A DNA stretch of 13,872 bases from GCA-2717185 sp964386465 (GTDB lineage Bacteria > Pseudomonadota > Alphaproteobacteria > UBA8366 > GCA-2717185): NCBI GenBank assembly GCA_964386465.1, contig CAYLTU010000152.1, positions 1-13,872 of the forward strand. The letters are read 5' to 3'. Shown in pieces: positions 7,748 through 13,872 of the stretch; positions within the stretch are counted from its first letter, which is position 1, and the number at the start of each line of letters is the position of its first letter. Both the position numbers and the translations under genes were made by a program. Below the pieces are notes generated by a model, which had not been told where the DNA came from, ran no database searches, and saw nothing but the letters and a program-made list of their open reading frames with translations.

Positions 7748-8854
7748 ATGACGATCGACGAAATCAAACTCCATCGCCTGAGCGTTCCACTCTACAAGCC
7801 GTACAACTCATCGCTGGCGAAGATCACCGCGCTCGACTCGATCGTCGGCGAAGTGCAGGATTCCGAGGGTCGGTGTGGATTCGGCGAGACGACGGTGATA
7901 ACCGGCTATACTCACGAAACCGTCGATGGCGCGTGGGCGTTCCTGCGCGAACATGGCGCGCGCATCGTCGGCGGCGAAATTTCAGCCGCCAAGGAAAGCT
8001 TCGATCCCTATCGGGAAAGCGAGCCCCATGCGGTCAGCGTCCTGCAGGTGGCGCTGGAGATGCTGGAATCGAACGTTATTTTGGATCCTCCCGACGAAGA
8101 GATACGTGTGCCGATTCTGGCGCCGGTGAATAGCAAGGATCATGGTGAAATTCCTGACGAAATCGAGGCGCTGCTTGAACAGGGGTTCGATACCCTCAAG
8201 GTCAAGGTCGGCTGGAACGTCGACCAGGATCTTGAACGGCTGCGCTTGATTCAGCGAACGAACGCCGGGCGCGCGACGCTGCGCCTGGACGCCAATCAAG
8301 GCTTTACGCGAAGCCAGGCGCTTCGGTTTTCCGGCGCGCTGGACACGGATTCGATCCAGCTCTTTGAACAGCCTTGCGACGCGGACGATTGGGACTCGAA
8401 CGCCGCGGTGGCCGCGTCGTCGCCGGTTCCCGTCATGATGGACGAGTCGATCTACGGGTTCCGCGACATCGAGCGGGCCGGGGCGATGATGGGCTGCGGT
8501 TTCGTCAAGCTGAAGATTTCCAAGTCGACCGGCGTCGATCTGTTGACCGAGGGGCTGCAACGGATCGCAAGCCTTGGCATGGGAGCGATTCTCGGCAACG
8601 GTGCGGCGACGGACATCGGGTGCTGGGTCGAGGCGTGCGTCGCCCGCGCCGCCACGCCCCATGCGGGCGAGATGCACGGCTTCCTGAAAAACCGGGAACA
8701 GCTTCTGCGAGAACCCCTCGTCTTCGACGGCGGCGCGATCGTCCTTCGATCCGGATACGTGCCTGCGCTGGACCAAGCCGCGCTCGCCCGTCTAACAGTG
8801 CGCTCGGAGCGTTTCGCGACGACGCGAACGGCGGTCGCAGCCGGTTCGGGGTAG
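7748..8854 (+). CDS. Enolase-superfamily enzyme, muconate cycloisomerase (MLE) subgroup
   Basis: This 368-residue protein has the N-terminal capping domain (~1-120) and the catalytic barrel. Catalytic pieces occur in order: KVKVG (K151, K153, the KxK base), RLDANQG (D181), LFEQP (E207), MMDES (D232) and KLKISK (K256, the second-face lysine). D181, E207 and D232 bind Mg2+. This is the MLE-subgroup pattern seen in cycloisomerases, o-succinylbenzoate synthase, N-succinylamino-acid racemase and dipeptide epimerases, so the chemistry begins with alpha-proton removal from a carboxylate. The open frame starts at 7742, but the ribosome site AAAAGGGAG ends at 7741. The ATG at 7748, six bases away, is the better start. 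The exact reaction is open. Confidence 0.9.
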   Translation: MTIDEIKLHRLSVPLYKPYNSSLAKITALDSIVGEVQDSEGRCGFGETTVITGYTHETVDGAWAFLREHGARIVGGEISAAKESFDPYRESEPHAVSVLQVALEMLESNVILDPPDEEIRVPILAPVNSKDHGEIPDEIEALLEQGFDTLKVKVGWNVDQDLERLRLIQRTNAGRATLRLDANQGFTRSQALRFSGALDTDSIQLFEQPCDADDWDSNAAVAASSPVPVMMDESIYGFRDIERAGAMMGCGFVKLKISKSTGVDLLTEGLQRIASLGMGAILGNGAATDIGCWVEACVARAATPHAGEMHGFLKNREQLLREPLVFDGGAIVLRSGYVPALDQAALARLTVRSERFATTRTAVAAGSG

Positions 8855-8972
8855 ATGGATTAGTCCGGACAACTTGACGCCGAAAATTCAGTGTGGAGAA
8901 TGAAATTCAGAACTTTGCCGTAGAGCAAACAATCATCGTTTCTTAATTGGGTTGAAAAGAAAAATTTGGTCA

Positions 8973-8994
8973 GGCGGCACCGATCGATGCCGCC
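8973..8994. promoter_or_regulatory. 22-base near-perfect palindrome ahead of the tctC-type gene
   Basis: GGCGGCA (8973-8979) and TGCCGCC (8988-8994) are perfect complements, and the centre CGATCG is itself palindromic. Only one base pair (8980/8987) breaks the symmetry. It ends 11 bases before the ribosome site of the binding-protein gene. It could be an operator for a dimeric regulator of uptake, or a leader hairpin controlling translation. Confidence 0.5.
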
Positions 8995-9005
8995 GATGGG
9001 TCCAC

Positions 9006-9015
9006 AAGGAGGAGG
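9006..9015 (+). promoter_or_regulatory. Strong ribosome binding site for the tctC-type gene
   Basis: AAGGAGGAGG lies seven bases before the ATG at 9023 and rules out the in-frame upstream start at 8966, which would place this site and part of the palindrome inside the protein. It is the strongest such site in the window, fitting high expression of a periplasmic binding protein. Confidence 0.75.
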
Positions 9016-9022
9016 CATTATC

Positions 9023-10069
9023 ATGCGAATTTTGAGCACAGCGTTACGTGCGTCCGGTGTGGCGGCGTTAGCATTAACCGGCGTGTTCGCGGTCGCGCTG
9101 CCGCAAACGGCCATCGCCGGTTCGAAGGAGTTAAAGCCCGGCGACTACCCCAATCGGCCGATCACGGTTCTCGTCTGTTACGGCAAGGGCGGCGGCTCGG
9201 ATCAGGCGGTGGCGGCCTTGCAGGGTCCGGCGTCAAAGATCCTGGGCGTCAAGATCAACAAGATCAACAAGCCCGGCGGTGGCGGCCTGAACTGCCTGCC
9301 TGAATTCTCGCAAACGCCCGCCGACGGTTACACCATATTGCAGCACTCCGACGGACTCGTATCGAGATACGTCAAGGGCGACCATGACTTGAACCCGATC
9401 ACCGATCTGGAAAGCCTGTTGATCATGAACGTCGCGCCGACCGGCCTGTATATCCGTGGCGGCGACGAACGTTTCTTGACCGGCGGCAAGCCGGACTGGA
9501 GCAAGGTCGTCGCCTACGCCAAGGCGAAAGGCGGCCAGATGACGGTTTCCAACCTGCATGCCGACATGGAAATGGTGACGCTGGCCAAGGTTTCGGAATT
9601 CTTCGGCTTCAAGGCGAAGCAAGTCATGTTCGACAAGCCGGCCCAAAGGTACGGCGCGGTGATCGGCGGTAAACTGGACGTATTGATTGAGCAACCAGGC
9701 GATGTCGCCAAACACGTTCAGGCTGGAAAGCTCATGCCGGTGTTGAGCATCTGGCCGGAACGCTTCAAGATCGCCCCCAATACGCTGTCCACTGGCGCCG
9801 ATTTGGGAATGAATTGGAAGCCGCTGCTCAGAATGCGCGGGCTCTGGGTCCGAAAAGAAACGTCAAAGGATATCGTTCGTTATCTCGAAGCGGTTTTCAA
9901 GGAAGCCTATGATACGGCCGAGCATCAAACGTTCATCAAGCGCAAGAGCCTGGATATCGTGAACTCCTATTTAAACGCGGCGGATATGAAGAAGGCTCTG
10001 GCGTCCGGCATGAAGGATTATGCCAAGGTTTTCAAAGCGTCTGGGACTAAAGTCCGTAAGGGCATGTAA
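9023..10069 (+). CDS. tctC: TTT-family periplasmic carboxylate-binding protein (TctC/Bug type)
   Basis: This 348-residue exported binding protein of a tripartite tricarboxylate transporter has a signal peptide at ~1-32: MRILSTALRA, a hydrophobic core, and a likely cut after AIA. The mature start YPNRPITVLVCYGKGGGSD matches the family's YPxKPIxxxVPFxxGGGxD block, with VCYGKGGG in place of VPFAPGGG. PADGYTIL (~106-113) is the second family signature. Two-lobed TctC proteins bind mono-, di- or tricarboxylates between the lobes and deliver them to TctAB. Family members average slightly shorter (~320), so the loops here are a little long. It lies 168 bases after the enolase-type gene and before tctB and tctA. 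Ligand unknown. Confidence 0.9.
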   Translation: MRILSTALRASGVAALALTGVFAVALPQTAIAGSKELKPGDYPNRPITVLVCYGKGGGSDQAVAALQGPASKILGVKINKINKPGGGGLNCLPEFSQTPADGYTILQHSDGLVSRYVKGDHDLNPITDLESLLIMNVAPTGLYIRGGDERFLTGGKPDWSKVVAYAKAKGGQMTVSNLHADMEMVTLAKVSEFFGFKAKQVMFDKPAQRYGAVIGGKLDVLIEQPGDVAKHVQAGKLMPVLSIWPERFKIAPNTLSTGADLGMNWKPLLRMRGLWVRKETSKDIVRYLEAVFKEAYDTAEHQTFIKRKSLDIVNSYLNAADMKKALASGMKDYAKVFKASGTKVRKGM

Positions 10070-10092
10070 GCCCCTAATAGACCATCCGCATC

Positions 10093-10125
10093 GGAGGGCG
10101 GCGGACCACGGGCCGTCCGTCCTCC
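10093..10125 (+). promoter_or_regulatory. Strong hairpin between the tctC- and tctB-type genes
   Basis: GGAGGGCGG (10093-10101) can pair with CCGTCCTCC (10117-10125), nine pairs including one G-U, with a 15-base loop. No T run follows, so it is not a standard terminator. In transport operons such hairpins often protect the 3' end of the binding-protein mRNA and lower expression of the membrane genes. That role is inference here. Confidence 0.5.
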
Positions 10126-10204
10126 ATCCGGCCAAGGCGTTCGCCGCGCCGCCCATGTCTCGCGCGCGCAAGCACCGGGACCTCATCGCAATCTAGGCTG
10201 TGTC

Positions 10205-10759
10205 ATGGATAACGACGCCACACCGGTTCGACGTCTGACCTGGAAATCCTATCTCGAACCGCTGGCTTGGCTCGCCCTCGCCGTCGTCGGCCTGACCATG
10301 AGTTCGGAATTCGACGCGCCGAACAAGATATTCGCGCTCGGTCCGGCGTTTTGGCCCCAGGTCATCCTGATCGGGATGATTATCGCCGCCGTCATCTTGG
10401 GAATTTCGATTTACGCCTCCGGTGGCAACCCGATCGAGGACTCCGCCGAGGCCGCGCAATTCGAAACACCCGTTGGCAACGCCGTCGCGTTTTCACCCAG
10501 GCTCGTGGCGATATTCCTGCTGCCGCTGATTTACGTTTACGCGATGCATAAGCTCGGGTTCTACCTGGTGACCCCGGTCTTTTTACCGGCGTTCATGTAT
10601 ACGCTCGGCGTCCGGCGTTGGAAGACATTGATCCTGGTCACGGTCGGGCTGTATGCCATTCTCGTGTTGCTGTTCGTTAAATTGATCTTCACGCCGCTTC
10701 CCCAGGGCGCAGGGTACTTTCATACCCTGAACGGGCAACTGATGGGTTTGATCCAGTAG
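10205..10759 (+). CDS. tctB: TTT-family small membrane subunit (TctB type)
   Basis: This 184-residue integral membrane protein has hydrophobic segments at about 17-33, 50-71, 98-114, 117-135 and 140-163. Family members usually have four spans, so one of these may be shallow. Size, topology and position between the binding protein and TctA identify it better than any motif. ALGPAFWPQ (44-52) matches the family's G..FxP segment after the first span. It probably stabilises TctA in the inner membrane. The upstream ribosome site is weak (AGG only), fitting lower expression than tctC. The stop is five bases before the tctA start. The 135 bases before it hold the hairpin described separately and no gene. 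Confidence 0.85.
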   Translation: MDNDATPVRRLTWKSYLEPLAWLALAVVGLTMSSEFDAPNKIFALGPAFWPQVILIGMIIAAVILGISIYASGGNPIEDSAEAAQFETPVGNAVAFSPRLVAIFLLPLIYVYAMHKLGFYLVTPVFLPAFMYTLGVRRWKTLILVTVGLYAILVLLFVKLIFTPLPQGAGYFHTLNGQLMGLIQ

Positions 10760-10764
10760 GCGGC

Positions 10765-12264
10765 ATGGAAGATTTTTACACCGGAACCGCGCTGCTCTTC
10801 ACCAATCCGTACGGCGTCGCGATTTTCGCCGGCGGCCTAATCAGTGGTCTCGTGTTCGGCGCAATTCCAGGCCTGAACGTTCTCACCCTCGCGGCGGTGC
10901 TGTTGCCTTTCACCGCATGGATGCCGGCTGAATACGCCATCATGCTTTACGGCGTCATATACGTCTCGGGCGTCTATGGGGGCGCGATCACGGCGATTCT
11001 GTTCAATATCCCGGGCTCGGTCGAGAACGCGCCGACGGCGTTCGACGGCCATCCCATGACCCAGAAAGGTCAGGCGGGCAAGGCGATCGGTTACGCGGTC
11101 ACCTGTTCTGCGATCGGCGGAACCTTGTCGGCCATCCTCATGATGATGGCGACCGCGCCGATAGCTGATTTCGCAATTTCCACCTTCGGTCCGGTCGAGA
11201 TCTTCGCGCTGATTTTCTTCGGGCTGACAGTTGTCGCCGGGGTGGGGACATCGTGGCTGTCTAAAGGCTGGTTGTCGCTGCTGCTCGGCCTGTTGATCGG
11301 CAGCATCGGCGGCGACCCGGTAACGGCTGTGCCGCGTTTTTCGTTCGGCAGCCTCTACCTGCTCGGCGGCATCAGCTTCATCCCTTTAATTCTTGGCCTG
11401 TTCGCCGTTAGCGAAGTGTTTATTCAAGGCCAAAGAATCGCCACCGGCGTGTACCGGGCGCCCAAGTTGTCGGTCGAATTCCCGTCGCTGCGTGAATTCT
11501 GGACCATGAAAGTCGCGGTCGCGCGCTCCACGGTCATCGGTTGGTGTTGTGGCATCCTGCCGGGAATTGGCGCCACTCTCGCCGCCTTCGTGTCATACAG
11601 TGAAGCGGTGCGCTGGTCGCGCCATCCCGAACGGTTCGGCGGCGGCGAGCCGGAAGGCGTCGTCGCGCCGGAAACCGCCAACAACGCCGCGACCGGGGCC
11701 GCCATGATTCCCTTGCTAGCCCTCGGCCTTCCCGGTGGCGCGTTGACTGCGATGATGATCGGCGTGTTCAACGTGCACGACATGGACGTCGGCCCCCTTA
11801 TCATGGTCGAAGCGCACGATCTGGTCTGGGTCCTGTTCGCGTCGATGTTTTGGGCCAGCCTAGCAATACTGTTTCTCGGCTATGCCGAATCGAAGACCAT
11901 CGTACATCTGCTTCGTATTCCGTTTTCGATCCTGGCGCCTGGCATTCTGATATTTTCCACCATCGGCGCCTATGCGTTGCGGGGCAACATCACCGACGTC
12001 TATACGATGTTCGGCGCCGGCATCGCCGGTTTTGTCCTGCGCCGGAGCGCCTATTCGGTTCCGGCGATTGTGATGGGTGTCATACTCGGCCAATTGGGCG
12101 AAAATTCCTTTGCCCAGGCGATGACGATGCTGAACTATAGCTTCCTCGGGTTCTTCGAAAACTGGATTTCAGGCGTGCTTATCGGCATCGGGTTGCTGAC
12201 GGTGGCCTGGTCGATCGGCCGCAGGGCTGTTCACATCTTTCGCAGCAACCGAAAAATCGATTAG
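10765..12264 (+). CDS. tctA: TTT-family large membrane subunit (TctA type)
   Basis: This 499-residue polytopic membrane protein has ten to twelve hydrophobic segments and is the transport channel of the tripartite tricarboxylate transporter. The family signature GAIPGLN (32-38) is followed by YVSGVYGGAITAILFNIPG (66-84) and FDGHPM (93-98). A second related half carries GILPGIGATLAAF (~264-276) and LALGLPGGALTAMM (~319-332), showing the internal duplication typical of TctA. Uptake is thought to be driven by the ion gradient, with the periplasmic protein supplying ligand. The start has only a weak AGGCGG upstream and probably relies on coupling to tctB. Length and motifs are complete, with no sign of damage. 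Confidence 0.93.
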   Translation: MEDFYTGTALLFTNPYGVAIFAGGLISGLVFGAIPGLNVLTLAAVLLPFTAWMPAEYAIMLYGVIYVSGVYGGAITAILFNIPGSVENAPTAFDGHPMTQKGQAGKAIGYAVTCSAIGGTLSAILMMMATAPIADFAISTFGPVEIFALIFFGLTVVAGVGTSWLSKGWLSLLLGLLIGSIGGDPVTAVPRFSFGSLYLLGGISFIPLILGLFAVSEVFIQGQRIATGVYRAPKLSVEFPSLREFWTMKVAVARSTVIGWCCGILPGIGATLAAFVSYSEAVRWSRHPERFGGGEPEGVVAPETANNAATGAAMIPLLALGLPGGALTAMMIGVFNVHDMDVGPLIMVEAHDLVWVLFASMFWASLAILFLGYAESKTIVHLLRIPFSILAPGILIFSTIGAYALRGNITDVYTMFGAGIAGFVLRRSAYSVPAIVMGVILGQLGENSFAQAMTMLNYSFLGFFENWISGVLIGIGLLTVAWSIGRRAVHIFRSNRKID

Positions 12265-12284
12265 CCGCGCCAGCGACGCGGTTT
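12265..12284 (+). terminator. Weak terminator candidate after tctA
   Basis: CCGCG (12265-12269) pairs with CGCGG (12277-12281) across a seven-base loop and is followed by TTT. It begins directly after the tctA stop codon and lies before the converging minus-strand gene end at 12311, the expected place for a shared terminator. The short T run makes it weak. Confidence 0.35.
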
Positions 12285-12310
12285 CCCTGAACGGATCGCA
12301 ATCGGCGGGC

Positions 12311-12389
12311 CTAGGCGACGGCCGCTCCGCCAGTTCCGTCCTCGGCGATGAACCAGTCGGCAATCTCACTCCCGGTAACGAAGATCGTG
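12311..12389 (-). pseudogene. Possible 3' fragment of a minus-strand gene cut by the insertion sequence
   Basis: Read on the minus strand from the edge of the insertion sequence, 25 codons with strongly coding-like usage (ATC, GCC, GAC, GTC) give TIFVTGSEIADWFIAEDG and six further residues, then stop at 12311-12313. On the far side of the element, neither joined frame continues back to a start codon before a stop. Either the upstream part was lost when the element arrived, or this is not a gene end. No family is recognised. Confidence 0.3.
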
Positions 12390-12403
12390 TGACGTTGCCC
12401 CCT
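12390..12403 (+). repeat. Left terminal inverted repeat of the IS3 element
   Basis: TGACGTTGCCCCCT matches the reverse complement of the right end at 13 of 14 positions; the first twelve are identical. It starts with TG, as usual for this family. Confidence 0.85.
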
Positions 12404-12455
12404 GAAATGTCTTCGGATTGAGGTTAGGGTCTGTTTCCATCGAAGGAGACGGACG

Positions 12456-12722
12456 ATGAAGCGCAGCAGGTTTACCGAAGAGCAGATTATCGGTGTTCTG
12501 AAGGAGCATCAGGCAGGGATGTCCGCAGCGGATCTGTGCCGTAAGCATGGGATTTCCGATGCGACGTTCTACACGTGGCGCTCGAAGTATGGCGGTATGG
12601 ATGTGTCGGACGCGAAGAAGCTGAAGGCGCTTGCGGCTGAGAACGGCAAGCTGAAGAAGCTGCTGGCGGAGCAGATGCTGGATAATTCGACGCTGAAGGA
12701 AATGCTCGGAAAAAACTTTTGA
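12456..12722 (+). CDS. IS3-family OrfA (helix-turn-helix transposase subunit)
   Basis: This 88-residue protein starts MKRSRFTEEQIIGVLKEHQ, the usual OrfA opening. A helix-turn-helix lies at ~20-45 (SAADLCRKHGISDATFYTW) and a leucine-rich coiled coil at ~50-85 (KLKALAAENGKLKKLLAEQ). It binds the element's ends and dimerises. Alone it usually acts as a transposition regulator; fused to OrfB by frameshifting it gives the active transposase. AAGGAG at 12443-12448 fits the ATG. The stop lies just after the slippery heptamer. Confidence 0.93.
   Translation: MKRSRFTEEQIIGVLKEHQAGMSAADLCRKHGISDATFYTWRSKYGGMDVSDAKKLKALAAENGKLKKLLAEQMLDNSTLKEMLGKNF
12710..12716 (+). other. Programmed -1 ribosomal frameshift site (A AAA AAC)
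   Basis: The heptamer is in exact zero-frame register: codons GGA AAA AAC TTT TGA. Slipping back one base moves ribosomes into the orfB frame at 12716, giving a 370-residue OrfAB fusion (12456-13567). A Shine-Dalgarno-like AAGGA at 12696-12700, about ten bases upstream, and a possible stem CGCCC/GGGCG (12723-12727 with 12753-12757) are arranged as known stimulators of such sites. Confidence 0.85.
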
Positions 12723-13567
12723 CGCCCGGTTCGAGGCGGAAAGCCGTGGACTGGGCGATCGAGGAAAGAGGCTATTCGCAGCGTCGGGCGTGCGGGTTGG
12801 CGGGTATATCGGCGCGGGTTTACCGCTACCGCTCGACGCGGCCGAATGATGCGTCGATCCGACAACGCCTTCGTGCGCTCGCGTCGGAACGTCGGCGGTT
12901 CGGATATCGCCGCCTGCATATCCTGCTAAAGCGTGAGGGCATGGAGTTGAACCACAAGAAGCTGTACCGGCTCTACAAGGAAGAGAAATTGACGGTCCGC
13001 AAGCGTGGTGGGCGGAAACGCGCGCTCGGCACCCGGGCGCCGATGACGGTCCCACAAGGGCCGAACCAGCGCTGGTCTCTCGACTTCGTGTCTGATGCCC
13101 TTGTAGACGGCCGCCGGTTCCGCATTCTTTGCATCATCGACGACTTCAGCCGGGAATGCCTGGCAACGGTTGTCGACAACTCGATCTCCGGCGTCCGTGT
13201 GGCGCGGGAACTCGACCGGATCGCCGAGATGCGGGGCTATCCCTGCATGGTGGTCAGCGACAACGGCACGGAGCTGACCTCGAACGCGATCCTCCAATGG
13301 CAGGAGGAACGCCGTGTCGAATGGCATTACATTGCGCCGGGCAAACCGATGCAGAACGGCTTCGTTGAATCATTTAACGGGCGGCTGAGGGATGAATGTT
13401 TGAACGAGCATCTGTTCCGCAGCTACAGCCAAGCCCGCAGGATCATCAATCTCTGGCGACACGACTATAATACCAAGAGGCCCCATACCAGCCTGGACGG
13501 CCTCTCACCAAAGGAGTTTGCAACCCGGTCCCAGGAGGACCATAACCAGAACAGACTCTGCCTATAA
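12719..13567 (+). CDS. IS3-family OrfB (DDE integrase-core transposase)
   Basis: 282 residues counted from the TTG at 12719. In the cell it is probably made mainly as the OrfAB fusion. An N-terminal HTH_21-like region (~45-95, FGYRRLHILLKREG) precedes the integrase core. The catalytic triad is D122 in WSLDFV, D181 in VVSDNGTE and E217 in GFVESFNG. The last two are separated by 35 residues, giving the D-D-35-E pattern of IS3. The C-terminal YNTKRPHTSLDGLSPKEF block is also characteristic. All parts are present and the frame is unbroken. It cuts and joins the element's ends during copy-paste transposition. Confidence 0.94.
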   Translation: MTPGSRRKAVDWAIEERGYSQRRACGLAGISARVYRYRSTRPNDASIRQRLRALASERRRFGYRRLHILLKREGMELNHKKLYRLYKEEKLTVRKRGGRKRALGTRAPMTVPQGPNQRWSLDFVSDALVDGRRFRILCIIDDFSRECLATVVDNSISGVRVARELDRIAEMRGYPCMVVSDNGTELTSNAILQWQEERRVEWHYIAPGKPMQNGFVESFNGRLRDECLNEHLFRSYSQARRIINLWRHDYNTKRPHTSLDGLSPKEFATRSQEDHNQNRLCL

Positions 13568-13579
13568 ACGGGTACAATT

Positions 13580-13593
13580 AAGGGGCAACGTCA
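13580..13593 (-). repeat. Right terminal inverted repeat of the IS3 element
   Basis: Ends GGGGCAACGTCA. Its reverse complement matches the left end at 13 of 14 bases. It starts 12 bases after the orfB stop codon, the usual tight arrangement. Confidence 0.85.
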
Positions 13594-13610
13594 GCACGAT
13601 CGAACCGGCT

Positions 13611-13638
13611 TTGTCCAGCTCGGGTTATTGGCTATAAT
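13611..13638 (+). promoter_or_regulatory. Promoter-like sequence in an AT-rich spacer (tentative)
   Basis: TTGTCC (13611-13616) and a perfect TATAAT (13633-13638) are 16 bases apart, in the spacer between the insertion sequence and the converging minus-strand gene. Transcription would run rightward, antisense to that gene. The spacer is AT-rich (roughly 13625-13665), so the match may be accidental. Confidence 0.25.
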
Positions 13639-13664
13639 TTAAATAAAACAATGTTATATATTTC

Positions 13665-13872
13665 TTATTCGTCTTCCAGAATACCGCATAGAGCCTGGAC
13701 GGCTTGATCCAAATTCGTGGTTACAGGCGCCGGTGCCGGGCCACCCCTGCTAAGGTCACGAAAAGCGCGCTCTGGATCGTCAATAGCCTCGATTCCCGCC
13801 AATTGCTGCCAGACGCCGCCGCCGATCGCCAGTACGGGTTTGTTCGCCGCCCGATATTCCGCCAGTTTGCCC
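13665..13872 (-). CDS. 3' end of an unidentified minus-strand gene (partial)
   Basis: Sixty-eight codons are open from the window edge to a TAA at 13665-13667. Codon use is strongly coding-like. The visible part contains LAEYRAANKPVLAIGGGVW near its start and ends TTNLDQAVQALCGILEDE. The pattern 'KPVLAIGGG ... short helix ... DLDxAVxxL' resembles the end of a Rossmann-like domain, for example predicted nucleotide-binding proteins of the LOG/TIGR00725 type. That resemblance is weak, and I do not assign a function. It converges on the insertion sequence and appears intact at this end. It begins outside the window. Confidence 0.65.
   Translation of the reverse strand, partial: GKLAEYRAANKPVLAIGGGVWQQLAGIEAIDDPERAFRDLSRGGPAPAPVTTNLDQAVQALCGILEDE

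Larger units (their letters stand above)
12390..13593 (+). mobile_element. Complete IS3-family insertion sequence, 1204 bp, probably IS407-like
   Basis: The ends are inverted repeats beginning TGACGTTGCCCC, and the element carries the two overlapping genes typical of IS3: orfA with a helix-turn-helix and orfB with a DDE integrase core. Length, gene overlap and a -1 frameshift site all fit the family. The orfB sequence suggests the IS407 group, which normally duplicates 3-4 target bases. No such direct repeat is seen: the left flank ends CGTG and the right begins GCAC. The flanks are instead inverted copies of each other (GATCGTG and CACGATC). Nothing in the element looks damaged, so it may be active. 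Confidence 0.93.

Noticed and set aside
8874..8902. TTGACG followed after 17 bases by AGAATG as a promoter for the transporter genes
   Set aside because: The -10 match is too poor to call without further evidence.
1..13872. CRISPR arrays, tRNA or rRNA genes, toxin-antitoxin or phage-defence genes
   Set aside because: No regularly spaced repeats, tRNA-like folds or defence-type domains were found on either strand.

Overview
The window reads as about 13.9 kb of accessory catabolic DNA from a moderately GC-rich proteobacterium. Codon use, the tripartite tricarboxylate transporter (TTT) and the IS3-type element suggest an alphaproteobacterium, but no rRNA or housekeeping gene confirms this. Every intact metabolic gene is on the + strand.

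Region 1 (2-3084) encodes a ferredoxin-dependent 2-oxoacid oxidoreductase in the order gamma-delta fusion (5' end outside the window), alpha, beta. The genes nearly touch or overlap, so they form one transcription unit. The substrate-loop motif of alpha differs from pyruvate enzymes. A 478-base gap follows.

Region 2 (3563-8854) holds five enzyme genes: an M24 'creatinase-like' protein, two tandem paralogous amidohydrolase-2 (PF04909) proteins, a TauD/TfdA Fe(II)/2-oxoglutarate dioxygenase, and a muconate-cycloisomerase-subgroup enolase-superfamily enzyme. The M24 protein and both amidohydrolases lack most of the metal ligands of their families. The dioxygenase and the enolase-type enzyme keep theirs.

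Region 3 (9023-12264) is a complete TTT carboxylate uptake system: periplasmic binding protein (TctC type), small membrane subunit (TctB) and large membrane subunit (TctA). A 22-base near-palindrome lies just before the binding-protein gene, and a strong hairpin separates that gene from the membrane genes.

Region 4 (12265-13872) begins with a weak terminator and a possible broken minus-strand gene end. A complete 1204-bp IS3-family element (12390-13593) follows, with a programmed -1 frameshift site. Then come an AT-rich spacer and the 3' end of an unidentified minus-strand gene that runs out of the window.

Taken together, regions 1 to 3 look like one catabolic island. An organic acid, possibly aromatic or dicarboxylic, is imported by the TTT system, processed by the dioxygenase, the enolase-type enzyme and the C-N or C-C cleaving hydrolase-fold proteins, and a resulting 2-oxoacid is oxidised to an acyl-CoA or CO2 by the oxidoreductase. 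The substrate cannot be read from the sequence and the pathway order is inference.
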